NCBI GenBank assembly: GCA_900545265.1
Contig: UQYI01000001.1
Span: 137,774-201,773 of the forward strand
Direction of reading: 5' to 3'
Source: an uncultured Eubacteriales bacterium
GTDB lineage: Bacteria; Bacillota; Clostridia; Christensenellales; CAG-138
Length of the DNA stretch: 64,000 bases
Numbering within the stretch: the first letter of the stretch is position 1; every line of letters begins with the position of its first letter. A program made the position numbers and the translations under genes. The notes below the pieces were generated by a model. That model was given only the letters and a program-made list of their open reading frames with translations. It did no database searches and had not been told where the DNA came from. This document shows, piece after piece, positions 24,645 through 32,069 of this stretch.

Positions 24645-25488
24645 CCCGTTCCTCCAGTTTTTTATCTTCTTCCGGCGTTTGCCCCAGCAGCGCAACAGCC
24701 CTGTGGGGACAGCCCAGTTCCAGTATGTTCTCTATCAGGCCCCTGTCCCGGGTCAAGGGCAGCAGGCTGGCCGCCTGTCTGCACTGGCTCATGGCCGAAT
24801 GGATGCAGAAGGCCGCCGTCTCCCGGCTCTCCGTTAAAAAAGGATTGAAAGCGCCGCTTTGCCTGTCCTTTTCCAGATCGTCCCAGGCGTCCATAAAGTA
24901 AATCCACCGTCCCAGATGATACAACAGCCAGTCCAGCGGCCGCTGCGCCTCCTGCGGCACCCCGGGGGCCAGCGCCGCCAGCCGCCGCAGAAAAACGCCC
25001 GTGGGGTGAGCCGCTTCGTCTGGGCCGGCATGGGCCTCCTCCGCCCGGGCCTGGGCCTGCATATACAGGCGGGCGGCCTCTTCCACCTGCGGGAACTCCG
25101 CCGCCGCTTTTTTATGGGCCCCCGCCAGCAGCAGGGCTCCGGCCCGGTCTTTCAGGGCATGCTCATCCTTCTGCCCGTCCAAGCACTTGTAATAGGCCAG
25201 CAGCACATTGACAGCGGCGGAAAAATGCAGCGAGGGGCTTTCCAGCCGGTACCGCCGCCGGGGATCCGGCCAGCGGTGCAGGCAGCGGCAGGGTCTGCTC
25301 TCCCCTTTTTCTCCGGCCAGCGAACCCAGCAGCAGGGCCAGAAAGGTGCAGTCGTATTGCAGGCACCCGGCGCTCAGAGGGCCGTAATGCCGCTGAATGC
25401 TTTTGCAAAGGCCGCAGTAGGCGCATTTATACGCCGCCTGCTCCCTGACCTTCAGCTCACATTCCCTTGGTACGATATATCCGAACAC
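24631..25488 (-). CDS. DUF5685-family protein
   Basis: A 285-residue protein, mostly helical. The N-terminal region (FGYIVPRECELKVREQAAYKCAYCGLCKSI) has a CxxCxxC group that could hold metal. The middle contains LGRWIYFMDAWDDLEKDRQSG, whose DAWDD-LEKD acidic run recalls the Asp-rich motif of class I isoprenoid synthases and squalene/phytoene synthases. That likeness is my inference, not an assigned function. The start is GTG with AGGGGAATCAGG upstream. It is first in a three-gene unit with a J-domain protein and a membrane protein. Confidence 0.8.
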   Translation of the reverse strand: MFGYIVPRECELKVREQAAYKCAYCGLCKSIQRHYGPLSAGCLQYDCTFLALLLGSLAGEKGESRPCRCLHRWPDPRRRYRLESPSLHFSAAVNVLLAYYKCLDGQKDEHALKDRAGALLLAGAHKKAAAEFPQVEEAARLYMQAQARAEEAHAGPDEAAHPTGVFLRRLAALAPGVPQEAQRPLDWLLYHLGRWIYFMDAWDDLEKDRQSGAFNPFLTESRETAAFCIHSAMSQCRQAASLLPLTRDRGLIENILELGCPHRAVALLGQTPEEDKKLEERDEPL

Positions 25489-25520
25489 CCTGATTCCCCT
25501 GCGTTTTTTGCTGATTCAAT

Positions 25521-25549
25521 AGTATAGCATAATTCTCTTTTATGGAACA
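25521..25549 (-). promoter_or_regulatory. Probable promoter of the DUF5685 unit
   Basis: Minus-strand TATACT (25526-25521) preceded by TGC (extended -10), with a weak -35 (TGTTCC, 25549-25544) at 17 bases. The -10 core TGCTATACT is the same as in the rimP-nusA promoter. Confidence 0.5.
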
Positions 25550-25621
25550 GGGGAATTGTGAACAAGATGGAAAACAGGCTCAAACTCTTTTCTTTTTCTC
25601 CTTTCTGGACACACTGAGGGT

Positions 25622-26155
25622 ATGACGTATGTATGGACGGGCCTTGTGTGCCTGCTGCTTTTGCTGCTGCTGACCCCCTGGCGGGCCAGATGCTCCCTTA
25701 CCCTGAGCCCCCGGGGCGGCTGGGGGGAGGCGGCGCTCTTCTGGGGACCGTTCCCCCTGCCCCCGGTGCCGGTGCGGATCAGTCTGGGGGATGTGCCCGC
25801 CCTGAGTCTGGAGCTGCTTCTGCCCGGGGGAAGCAAAACCGTTTTTCTGGCCGAAATGCAGCGGCGGCGCAAAAAGCACGCCTTTATGCCCCCGATCCGC
25901 CTTGAATCGCTGGAAGGGACCCTTTTTACCGGCATCCGGGGGGACGGGGCGGCCACCGCCCTGCTCACGGGACTGGGATATATGCTGGCAAAGTCCCTTG
26001 GCGAGGCTTTTTTTGCCCGGGTGCGCCTGCGGCCGGAGCCCTGTTTTGAAATGAACGCCGCAAAATTGGAGCTGCGGGGTATACTTTCCCTCCATCCGGG
26101 AGAAACTGTCTTCGTATACCTGAAAGAAAAGAGGAGAGAACATGCAGTCCGTTGA
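25622..26155 (+). CDS. DUF2953-like membrane-anchored protein (YtfI position)
   Basis: A 177-residue protein with one N-terminal hydrophobic segment (TGLVCLLLLLLLTPW) and a beta-rich remainder (CSLTLSPRGGWGEAALFWG...TLFTGIRGDGAATALLTGLGYMLAKSLG). It directly precedes gerW and overlaps it by 14 bases, as the DUF2953 gene ytfI precedes ytfJ in Bacillus. The family call rests partly on this position. The start is the first ATG; the GAGGG site is very close to it. Confidence 0.65.
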   Translation: MTYVWTGLVCLLLLLLLTPWRARCSLTLSPRGGWGEAALFWGPFPLPPVPVRISLGDVPALSLELLLPGGSKTVFLAEMQRRRKKHAFMPPIRLESLEGTLFTGIRGDGAATALLTGLGYMLAKSLGEAFFARVRLRPEPCFEMNAAKLELRGILSLHPGETVFVYLKEKRREHAVR

Positions 26156-26624
26156 ATCCATTATCGAAACCACCATGGCCCAGCTCAGATCCATTGTGGA
26201 TGTGAACACCATTGTGGGGGAACCGGTGCTTTCCCAGAAGGATATTCTGGTGGTGCCGGTGAGCAAAGTGTCCTTCGGTTTCTTCTCCGGCGGCGGGGAA
26301 TACCCGCCCATGGGAAAGGTGCTCAAAAGCGCCGAAAGCGTGCAGAAGGAGGGCTATCCCTTTCTGGGGACCGCCGTGGCCGGCGTGTCCATCACGCCCA
26401 AGGCCTTTCTGGCCGCCTCCGGAGACAGGGTGCAGGTGCTGCCTGCGGAATACGAAGGCACCTTTGACCGGCTGGTGGAGCTGATGCCCCAGATGGTCCG
26501 GGATATCAGCCGGGCGGCGGGAGCCTGCCGCCGGGAGGATGCTCCCCAAAAGCCGGATGCGGAAGAAGCGGGCCGGGAGAACGCCGCCCCCGCCGGGGAG
26601 GGCGGAGACGGAACCTCCCTATGA
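26142..26624 (+). CDS. gerW: GerW-family sporulation protein (YtfJ)
   Basis: A 160-residue GerW protein. The conserved core is VESIIETTMAQLRSIVDVNTIVGEPV, ILVVPVSKVSFGFFSGGGEY and PFLGTAVAGVSITPKAFL. The acidic tail (about the last 35 residues) is Ala/Glu/Gly-rich. GerW is needed for full spore germination in Bacillus. It overlaps the upstream gene by 14 bases and dacF by four (ATGA). AGGAGA precedes the ATG. Confidence 0.95.
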   Translation: MQSVESIIETTMAQLRSIVDVNTIVGEPVLSQKDILVVPVSKVSFGFFSGGGEYPPMGKVLKSAESVQKEGYPFLGTAVAGVSITPKAFLAASGDRVQVLPAEYEGTFDRLVELMPQMVRDISRAAGACRREDAPQKPDAEEAGRENAAPAGEGGDGTSL

Positions 26625-27742
26625 AAAGAAGGCGTGCCCTGGCCCTGTGCCTGGGATGCCTGTGCATGGTGTTTCTGTGGCCGGTTCGGGAAGCCCGGGG
26701 AGAATCCCTGTCCACCGGAGCCCGGGGCGCAGCGCTGATCGAGGCGTCCAGCGGCCGGATCCTGTATGAAAGCCACGGAAACGATCCCCTGCCCATGGCC
26801 AGCACCACCAAGATCATGACGGCCCTGATCGCCCTGGAACGGGGCGATCTGCAGGAGCTCATCCCCGTGCCCCGGGAAGCGGAGGGCACGGAGGGCTCGT
26901 CCATGTATCTTACGGCCGGAGAGCGGCTCAGCCTGGAAGATCTGCTCTACGGACTGATGCTGACCAGCGGGAACGACGCCGCAGTGACCATTGCCCTTTA
27001 TTTCGGCGGGAGCCTGGAAGGGTTCGCCGCCCTGATGAACGATAAGGCCCGGGAGCTGGGGTGCGCCGATACCCACTTTGTCACCCCCCACGGCCTCCAT
27101 GATCCGGAGCACTATACCACCGCTCTGGATCTGTGCCGGATCGCCCGGGCGGCCATGGAGACGGAGGCCTTTGCAAAAATCGTCTCCACCCAGTACCACA
27201 AGACCTCCACCGGGAGCAGGGTCAGAACCCTGAAAAACAAAAACAAAACCCTGTGGAGCTTTGAGGGGGGCTGCGGCATAAAAACCGGTTTTACAAAAAA
27301 GGCCGGCCGGTGCCTGGTCTTTGCGGCCAGACAGGCGGGCATGCTGCTTATAGGAACGGTGCTCAACTGCCCGGATATGTGGCAGGACGCCTTTTCCATG
27401 CTGCGTTACGGCTTTGATACCTATGCACTGGAGCCCATGGTGGACGCATCCCGGCCCCTTTGCCAGGTGGAAGTCACCGGCAGCGATAAAAAAGCATTGC
27501 CCGCCGTTGTTAAAACAGGTATACTGTATCCCATCAGGAAGGACGGTTCGGACAGGACCCGGCTCGCCCGGTCCCTTCCCACCCGGCTTGCCGCCCCGAT
27601 AGAGGCGGGGCAGCGGATAGGCCAGCTGACCCTCTATGTCAACGATGTGCCCGTCCTGACCCGGGAGATCCTGGCGGCCCAGAGCGCCGCACCCCCGGAC
27701 TTCCTGTGGTATTTCAAAAAGATGGCCGCTTCCTTCTTTTAA
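26621..27742 (+). CDS. D-alanyl-D-alanine carboxypeptidase, DacF/DacB type
   Basis: A 373-residue secreted serine carboxypeptidase. After a signal peptide (about residues 1-27) come the three active-site motifs: STTK at 61-64, SGN at 116-118 and KTG at 221-223. A C-terminal PBP5-like domain follows. It trims peptidoglycan stem peptides. Position after gerW suggests a role in spore cortex structure, as for the sporulation dacB/dacF genes. The spmA/spmB pair often found next is absent; rluB follows directly. Confidence 0.92.
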   Translation: MKRRRALALCLGCLCMVFLWPVREARGESLSTGARGAALIEASSGRILYESHGNDPLPMASTTKIMTALIALERGDLQELIPVPREAEGTEGSSMYLTAGERLSLEDLLYGLMLTSGNDAAVTIALYFGGSLEGFAALMNDKARELGCADTHFVTPHGLHDPEHYTTALDLCRIARAAMETEAFAKIVSTQYHKTSTGSRVRTLKNKNKTLWSFEGGCGIKTGFTKKAGRCLVFAARQAGMLLIGTVLNCPDMWQDAFSMLRYGFDTYALEPMVDASRPLCQVEVTGSDKKALPAVVKTGILYPIRKDGSDRTRLARSLPTRLAAPIEAGQRIGQLTLYVNDVPVLTREILAAQSAAPPDFLWYFKKMAASFF

Positions 27743-27790
27743 GCCGAAGCCCCTTTGGGGCCCGAAGGCAGCGGCTCCGGGAGAAGCAAA

Positions 27791-28507
27791 GTGGAAAGGC
27801 TGCAAAAATACTTGGCTCAGGCGGGGATAGCCTCCCGCCGGGCCTGCGAAAAGCTCATTACGGACGGCCGGGTCACGGTAAACGGGGCCATGGCCGTTCT
27901 TGGCATGTCCGTAGAGGAAGGCGACCGCATCGAGGTGGACGGCACCCCCGTCTCCCCGGAAAAAAAGCAGGTGGTCATCATGCTCTACAAGCCCCGGGGC
28001 GTGGTCTCCACCAGTTCCGATCCCCAGGGCCGCCCCACGGTGCAGCAGTATGTGCAGGATATCCCCCTGCGGCTGTATAATATCGGCCGGCTGGATCTCA
28101 ATTCCGAAGGGCTGCTGCTGCTGACCAACGACGGGGAGCTGTGCAACAAAATGACCCACCCCCGCTACAAGGTGGACAAGACTTATTACGCCGTGTGCGA
28201 CGGCAGGCTTACGGCGGAGCAGGCTGCCCGGCTGACCAACGGCATCATGCTGGAGGACGGCATGACCGCCCCGGCCCGGATCCACTTTACCACCACCAAC
28301 CAAAAGGGGGATACGGGGATCTCCATCACCATTCACGAAGGGCGCAACCGGCAGATCCGCCGCATGCTGGAAGCCGTAGGCCACAGGACCCTCCGGCTGA
28401 AGCGGGAGGGCTACGGCCCCCTGACCCTGGGGGACCTGCGCAGCGGCCAGTGGCGCTATCTGACCCAGCAGGAGATCCGCTCCCTGCTCAACGCCGCCCG
28501 GGAATAA
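27791..28507 (+). CDS. rluB: Pseudouridine synthase of the RluB/RsuA family
   Basis: A 238-residue enzyme that isomerises a uridine in rRNA. The N-terminal S4 domain begins (M)ERLQKYLAQAGIASRRACEKL. The catalytic domain has the aspartate in NIGRLDLNSEGLLLLTNDGEL, then HPRYKVDKTYYAVCDG and EGRNRQIRRMLEAVGH. The start is the GTG at 27791, which gives the standard N-terminus and has GGGAGA six bases upstream; the TTG at 27755 only adds unrelated residues. A strong terminator follows the stop. Confidence 0.94.
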   Translation: MERLQKYLAQAGIASRRACEKLITDGRVTVNGAMAVLGMSVEEGDRIEVDGTPVSPEKKQVVIMLYKPRGVVSTSSDPQGRPTVQQYVQDIPLRLYNIGRLDLNSEGLLLLTNDGELCNKMTHPRYKVDKTYYAVCDGRLTAEQAARLTNGIMLEDGMTAPARIHFTTTNQKGDTGISITIHEGRNRQIRRMLEAVGHRTLRLKREGYGPLTLGDLRSGQWRYLTQQEIRSLLNAARE

Positions 28508-28524
28508 AACATGCAAAGCATGAA

Positions 28525-28563
28525 AAGAGCCTGTCTCCCAACTGCGGAGGCGGGCTCTTCTTT
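28525..28563 (+). terminator. Intrinsic terminator after rluB
   Basis: A 14-base stem (AAGAGCCTGTCTCC pairing with GGAGGCGGGCTCTT, with two wobbles), a CAACTGC loop and CTTT. It starts 17 bases after the rluB stop. Confidence 0.85.
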
Positions 28564-28576
28564 CAAAGGCACACAT

Positions 28577-28840
28577 ATATTGAAATACAAAGGCGGCGCA
28601 TATGCCATAGAATACAGCATCACCCGGCTGCTTTATGTGGAAAACGCAGTCGGGACGTATGATCCGGAAACGGGGATCCTCCGTTTCAGCGGAGAGGATG
28701 ACGGCGGAAATGTTTTAAAAAAAGCAGCTATTGTAAACAAAGGCGACTGTCTGGAGGTTACCGTAACGCAAAGCAGTCATAAAGATGCGGTGGGATCCGT
28801 GCAGAATTTTTACAAAGCAGCGGATTCGGAAAAAAGCTGA
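28577..28840 (+). CDS. Orphan ORF, possibly a truncated gene
   Basis: An open frame runs from 28511, but its first 20 codons are the rluB terminator, so the meaningful part is about from 28577 (THILKYKGGAYAIEYSITRLL...GTYDPETGILRFSGEDDGG...LEVTVTQSSHKDA). The sequence looks like a small beta-sandwich domain and its base composition is poorer in GC than its neighbours. No start codon with a ribosome binding site is visible in the meaningful part, so it may be the remnant of a longer gene. I do not recognise the family. Confidence 0.3.
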   Translation: MLKYKGGAYAIEYSITRLLYVENAVGTYDPETGILRFSGEDDGGNVLKKAAIVNKGDCLEVTVTQSSHKDAVGSVQNFYKAADSEKS

Positions 28841-28906
28841 AGCATATCGGCCCGTATGGCAGACCGGCAGGCTTTTTGTTTCCCGGATCGGGACAGGTGC
28901 CCCCGG

Positions 28907-29296
28907 CTACAGGAACATCCGCCAGTCGAAGACCTCTATGGAAACGATGTGCTCCAGCGAAAGCAGAAACTCCTTCAGGGATTCCCGGGCCTCCGGCAGG
29001 GCGTCGTTTTCCAGCCGCACCCGCAGCAAAGACAGGGGCAGGGTGCAGGCATCCACCGCTTCATGCTGCAGAAAGGCCTCCGCCCGGGTCTCCATGGGGT
29101 AAAACACCGCTTCCACGGCTTCCAGCAGTTCTGTTGCTTTTTCCTTATCCTCCCGGAGCAGCGCCTCATCCAGAGAAGCCCCCAGGGCGTGCAGCTCCCG
29201 GCCTTTATTATATAGAAACAATCCCGGCAGGATGAACAGCCCGCACAGGCTCAGGCAGACTGCAGCCGTAAAAATGCGTCTTATGCGAAGAAACAT
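28907..29296 (-). CDS. DUF4363-family membrane-anchored protein
   Basis: A 129-residue protein with an N-terminal membrane anchor (IFTAAVCLSLCGLFILPGLFLY) and an alpha-helical, heptad-like remainder (ELHALGASLDEALLREDKEKATELLEAVEAVFYPMETRAEAFL...LESLKEF-type helices). This matches DUF4363, which often follows a DUF421 gene in Clostridia. The start at 29296 overlaps the DUF421 gene by 16 bases. An upstream extension in the same frame is antisense-like sequence and is rejected. Function is unknown. Confidence 0.8.
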   Translation of the reverse strand: MFLRIRRIFTAAVCLSLCGLFILPGLFLYNKGRELHALGASLDEALLREDKEKATELLEAVEAVFYPMETRAEAFLQHEAVDACTLPLSLLRVRLENDALPEARESLKEFLLSLEHIVSIEVFDWRMFL

Positions 29297-29982
29297 GCGT
29301 TTGCCTCCTTTGCCGGCAGATGCTTGACCACTGCGCCGTACCGGCTGCGGGTCTGGAGCCGCAGGGTCCCTTCCGGCATCCTTTGCAGATAAAATACCTC
29401 CCCGGGCTTTTTGACCCCCATGGCCCGCAGGGCCTTCAGGAGCCCGTTTTTTTGTATGCCCAGCGTATCCATGGCGGAAAGGCACAGCTCCCCGTCGGTA
29501 ATAAGCATATAGGGAAGACCCGGCTGCTGCCCGGGCTTGAGGGGCTTTTCCATAACGGAAAGGCCGCCGTTGGTCTCCAGTATGGCATAGGAGACGGATT
29601 CCATATCAAATATATCCCGGGCCCGCAGGTGGTCGCACAGGTCGGTAACGGTGTAATTGGCGGTTTTCATCATCTGCTCCTGCAGCACTCCGTCCCGGAT
29701 GAGTACCAGAGGCGAACCGCACACGAAGCAGCGGAAGGAGCGCCTGTGCAGGCAGAGCTTGGCAATGACCTGCTGCACCAGATACAGAGCCAGGATGGGT
29801 ACGATGCTGTACAGCAGGGGGATGCTGGTATCCGCTATGGCAAAGGAGGCCAGATCCGCTATGCTCATAGTGATGAGCAGATCATACGGCTCCAGGTCGC
29901 TGACCTGGCGTTTGCCCGTCATGCGCAGAATGACCAGAATAAAGCAGTAAAGCAGCATGGCCCGCAAAAATAAAATAAGCAT
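29281..29982 (-). CDS. DUF421 (YetF-like) membrane protein
   Basis: A 233-residue protein with three N-terminal membrane helices and a soluble DUF421 domain (MTGKRQVSDLEPYDLLITMSIADLASFAIAD; GSPLVLIRDGVLQEQMMKTANYTVTDLCDHLRARDIFDMESVSYAILETNGGLSV). In spore formers, related proteins sit in the spore membrane. The frame continues far upstream as a 931-codon artefact opposite the decarboxylase genes; the ATG at 29982 is the family start. The ribosome binding site is weak. Confidence 0.88.
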   Translation of the reverse strand: MLILFLRAMLLYCFILVILRMTGKRQVSDLEPYDLLITMSIADLASFAIADTSIPLLYSIVPILALYLVQQVIAKLCLHRRSFRCFVCGSPLVLIRDGVLQEQMMKTANYTVTDLCDHLRARDIFDMESVSYAILETNGGLSVMEKPLKPGQQPGLPYMLITDGELCLSAMDTLGIQKNGLLKALRAMGVKKPGEVFYLQRMPEGTLRLQTRSRYGAVVKHLPAKEANACFFA

Positions 29983-30108
29983 ATGCTGATTTTGCCCGGA
30001 ATGTAAAAAAAATATGTACGGAAAAAGAAGGGAATAAAGGAGAAACGTCGAATAACTACATAAGTGGGTAAGAATGAAGCTCACAAAATGCGATTGCAGG
30101 AGGGAAAT

Positions 30109-30447
30109 ATGTTCACCAACACCATGTGGGTCATGGCCGCAGAAGTACAGGCGTATCAGGTCGTGATTCTGGGCTTTGGCACCGTCTTTGTGGGTCTGCT
30201 CTGCCTGATAGCCATTATAGGCCTGATGGGCAGGATCATGGCCGGCAGGACCGCCAAGGAGGAGGCTGCTGCAGCGGCGAAGGCTGCGGCCGCACCCGTA
30301 CCCGAGACCGCGGCGCCGGTGGAAGAAGCAGCGGAGGAGCCGGAGGATCGTCAAAGCATGATCGCCGCCATGGCCGCCGCCATCGCCACCGTTATGGGCA
30401 AGGATGTCACCGGCATCCGGATTCACTCTGTAAGAAAAGTTGATTGA
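30109..30447 (+). CDS. Oxaloacetate decarboxylase gamma-type subunit (OadG)
   Basis: A 112-residue protein with one N-terminal membrane helix (AYQVVILGFGTVFVGLLCLIAIIGLMGRI), then an Ala/Pro/Glu linker and a C-terminal segment ending IRIHSVRKVD. This is the architecture of the gamma (OadG) subunit, which holds the Na+-pumping decarboxylase together at the membrane. The ATG at 30109 is chosen because AGGAGGG lies just upstream; in-frame ATGs at 30064 and 30088 lack this. It is first of four genes (gamma, biotin carrier, beta, alpha). Confidence 0.85.
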   Translation: MFTNTMWVMAAEVQAYQVVILGFGTVFVGLLCLIAIIGLMGRIMAGRTAKEEAAAAAKAAAAPVPETAAPVEEAAEEPEDRQSMIAAMAAAIATVMGKDVTGIRIHSVRKVD

Positions 30448-30465
30448 TTTTAGGAGGAATGCATC

Positions 30466-30861
30466 ATGCGTAAGTTTAACGTTAACGTCAACGGTACCCT
30501 GTATGAAGTAGAGGTGGAAGAGATCCAGGCCGGCGCTGCCGCCGCTCCCGCCCGCAAGCCCATCCCCGCCGCCGCTCCCAAGGCTGCCGCTCCCAAAGCC
30601 GCTGCCCCCAAGGCTGCTCCCGCCCGTCCCGCCGCCGCTCCCGCAGGCGCCGAGACCGTAAAGGCTCCCATGCCCGGCAACATTCTGGAAGTCCGGGTCA
30701 AGGACGGTCAGGCCGTTCAGGCTGGGGACGTCCTCTTCATTCTGGAAGCCATGAAGATGGAAAACGAGATCATGGCCCCCGCAGCGGGCACCGTCAGCGG
30801 CGTTGCCGTGCAGAAGGGCTCCGCCGTAGCCACCGGCGCCGTCCTGTGCCACATCGGCTGA
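30466..30861 (+). CDS. Biotin carboxyl carrier subunit
   Basis: A 131-residue biotinyl protein. It has an N-terminal segment (MRKFNVNVNGTLYEVEVEEI), a flexible Ala/Pro/Lys linker with AAAPKAAAPKAA-type repeats (about residues 23-62) and a C-terminal biotinyl domain with EAMKMEN, where K97 carries biotin. It shuttles the carboxyl group from the alpha carboxyltransferase to the beta subunit. In classical OadA this domain is fused to the alpha chain; here it is a separate gene, with AGGAGG upstream. Confidence 0.93.
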   Translation: MRKFNVNVNGTLYEVEVEEIQAGAAAAPARKPIPAAAPKAAAPKAAAPKAAPARPAAAPAGAETVKAPMPGNILEVRVKDGQAVQAGDVLFILEAMKMENEIMAPAAGTVSGVAVQKGSAVATGAVLCHIG

Positions 30862-30876
30862 TAAGGGGACGCTGCT

Positions 30877-32052
30877 ATGTTGGATGCGTTCTTTGATTTC
30901 ATAAAGACAACGGGTTTTGCGCGCATTGCAGAGAACCCGCTGCAGCTGGTCATGATCGTCATAGCCTGTGTGCTGCTGTATCTGGCCATCGTCAAAAAGT
31001 TCGAGCCCCTGCTGCTGCTGCCCATTGCCTTCGGCATGCTGCTGACCAACCTGCCCGGCGCAGGCATGTATCATGCGGAATACTTTGCCGGGGAAGTGGA
31101 TTGGGCCAGCCTTTCCAACCCCAAGGTCAGCGGTCTGCTTGACTATCTGTATCTGGGCGTAAAGCTGGGCATCTATCCCTGTCTGATCTTCATGGGCGTA
31201 GGCGCCATGACGGACTTCGGGCCCCTCATTGCCAACCCCATGTCCATGCTTCTGGGCGCTGCGGCTCAGCTGGGCATCTATATTGCCTTTATTCTGGCCA
31301 ACGGTCTGCTGGGCTTCACCATGACCCAGTCTGCGGCCATCGGCATCATCGGCGGCGCCGACGGCCCCACGGCCATTCTGGTAGCCACCAAGCTGGCGCC
31401 GGAGCTTCTGGGCGCCATTGCTGTAGCGGCCTATTCCTATATGGCGCTGGTCCCGGTGATCCAGCCCCCCATCATGCGGGCCCTGACCACCAAGGAAGAG
31501 CGGCAGATCACCATGAAGCAGCTGCGTCCCGTATCCCAGGCGGAGAAGATCCTCTTCCCCATTGTGGTTACCATCTTCGTCAGCTTCCTGTTGCCTGATG
31601 CCACGCCTCTGGTGGGTGCCCTCATGCTGGGCAACCTGTTCCGTGAATGCGGCGTTACCGAGCGCCTGAGCAAGACCGCCCAGAACGAGCTGTGCAACAT
31701 CGTTACCATCTTCCTGGGCATTTCCGTAGGCGCTACCGCCACGGCCAAGAACTTCCTGAACCTGCAGACCCTGTACATTCTGGCGCTGGGCGTGTTTGCC
31801 TTTGCAGGCGGCACCGCCGGCGGCGTACTGCTGGCCAAGTTCATGAACCTGTTCCGCAAGGATAAGATCAACCCCCTCATCGGCTCCGCAGGCGTATCCG
31901 CCGTGCCCATGGCCGCCCGTGTCTCTCAGGTAGAGGCTCAGAAAGCCAAGCCCGGCAACTTCCTGCTGATGAACGCCATGGGCCCCAACGTGGCCGGCGT
32001 TATCGGCTCTGCCATAGCCGCAGGCGTGTTCCTTTCCATGCTGGGACACTGA
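30877..32052 (+). CDS. Na+-translocating decarboxylase beta subunit (OadB/MmdB/GcdB family)
   Basis: A 391-residue integral membrane protein with about nine to eleven helices. It carries the family motif GFTMTQSAAIGIIGGADGPTAI, whose aspartate is part of the Na+ site, and NFLLMNAMGPNVAGVIGSA near the end. It decarboxylates carboxybiotin and exports Na+. It lies 15 bases after the biotin carrier and 17 before the alpha gene. Confidence 0.95.
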   Translation: MLDAFFDFIKTTGFARIAENPLQLVMIVIACVLLYLAIVKKFEPLLLLPIAFGMLLTNLPGAGMYHAEYFAGEVDWASLSNPKVSGLLDYLYLGVKLGIYPCLIFMGVGAMTDFGPLIANPMSMLLGAAAQLGIYIAFILANGLLGFTMTQSAAIGIIGGADGPTAILVATKLAPELLGAIAVAAYSYMALVPVIQPPIMRALTTKEERQITMKQLRPVSQAEKILFPIVVTIFVSFLLPDATPLVGALMLGNLFRECGVTERLSKTAQNELCNIVTIFLGISVGATATAKNFLNLQTLYILALGVFAFAGGTAGGVLLAKFMNLFRKDKINPLIGSAGVSAVPMAARVSQVEAQKAKPGNFLLMNAMGPNVAGVIGSAIAAGVFLSMLGH

Positions 32053-32069
32053 TCGGATAGGAGGATCCC

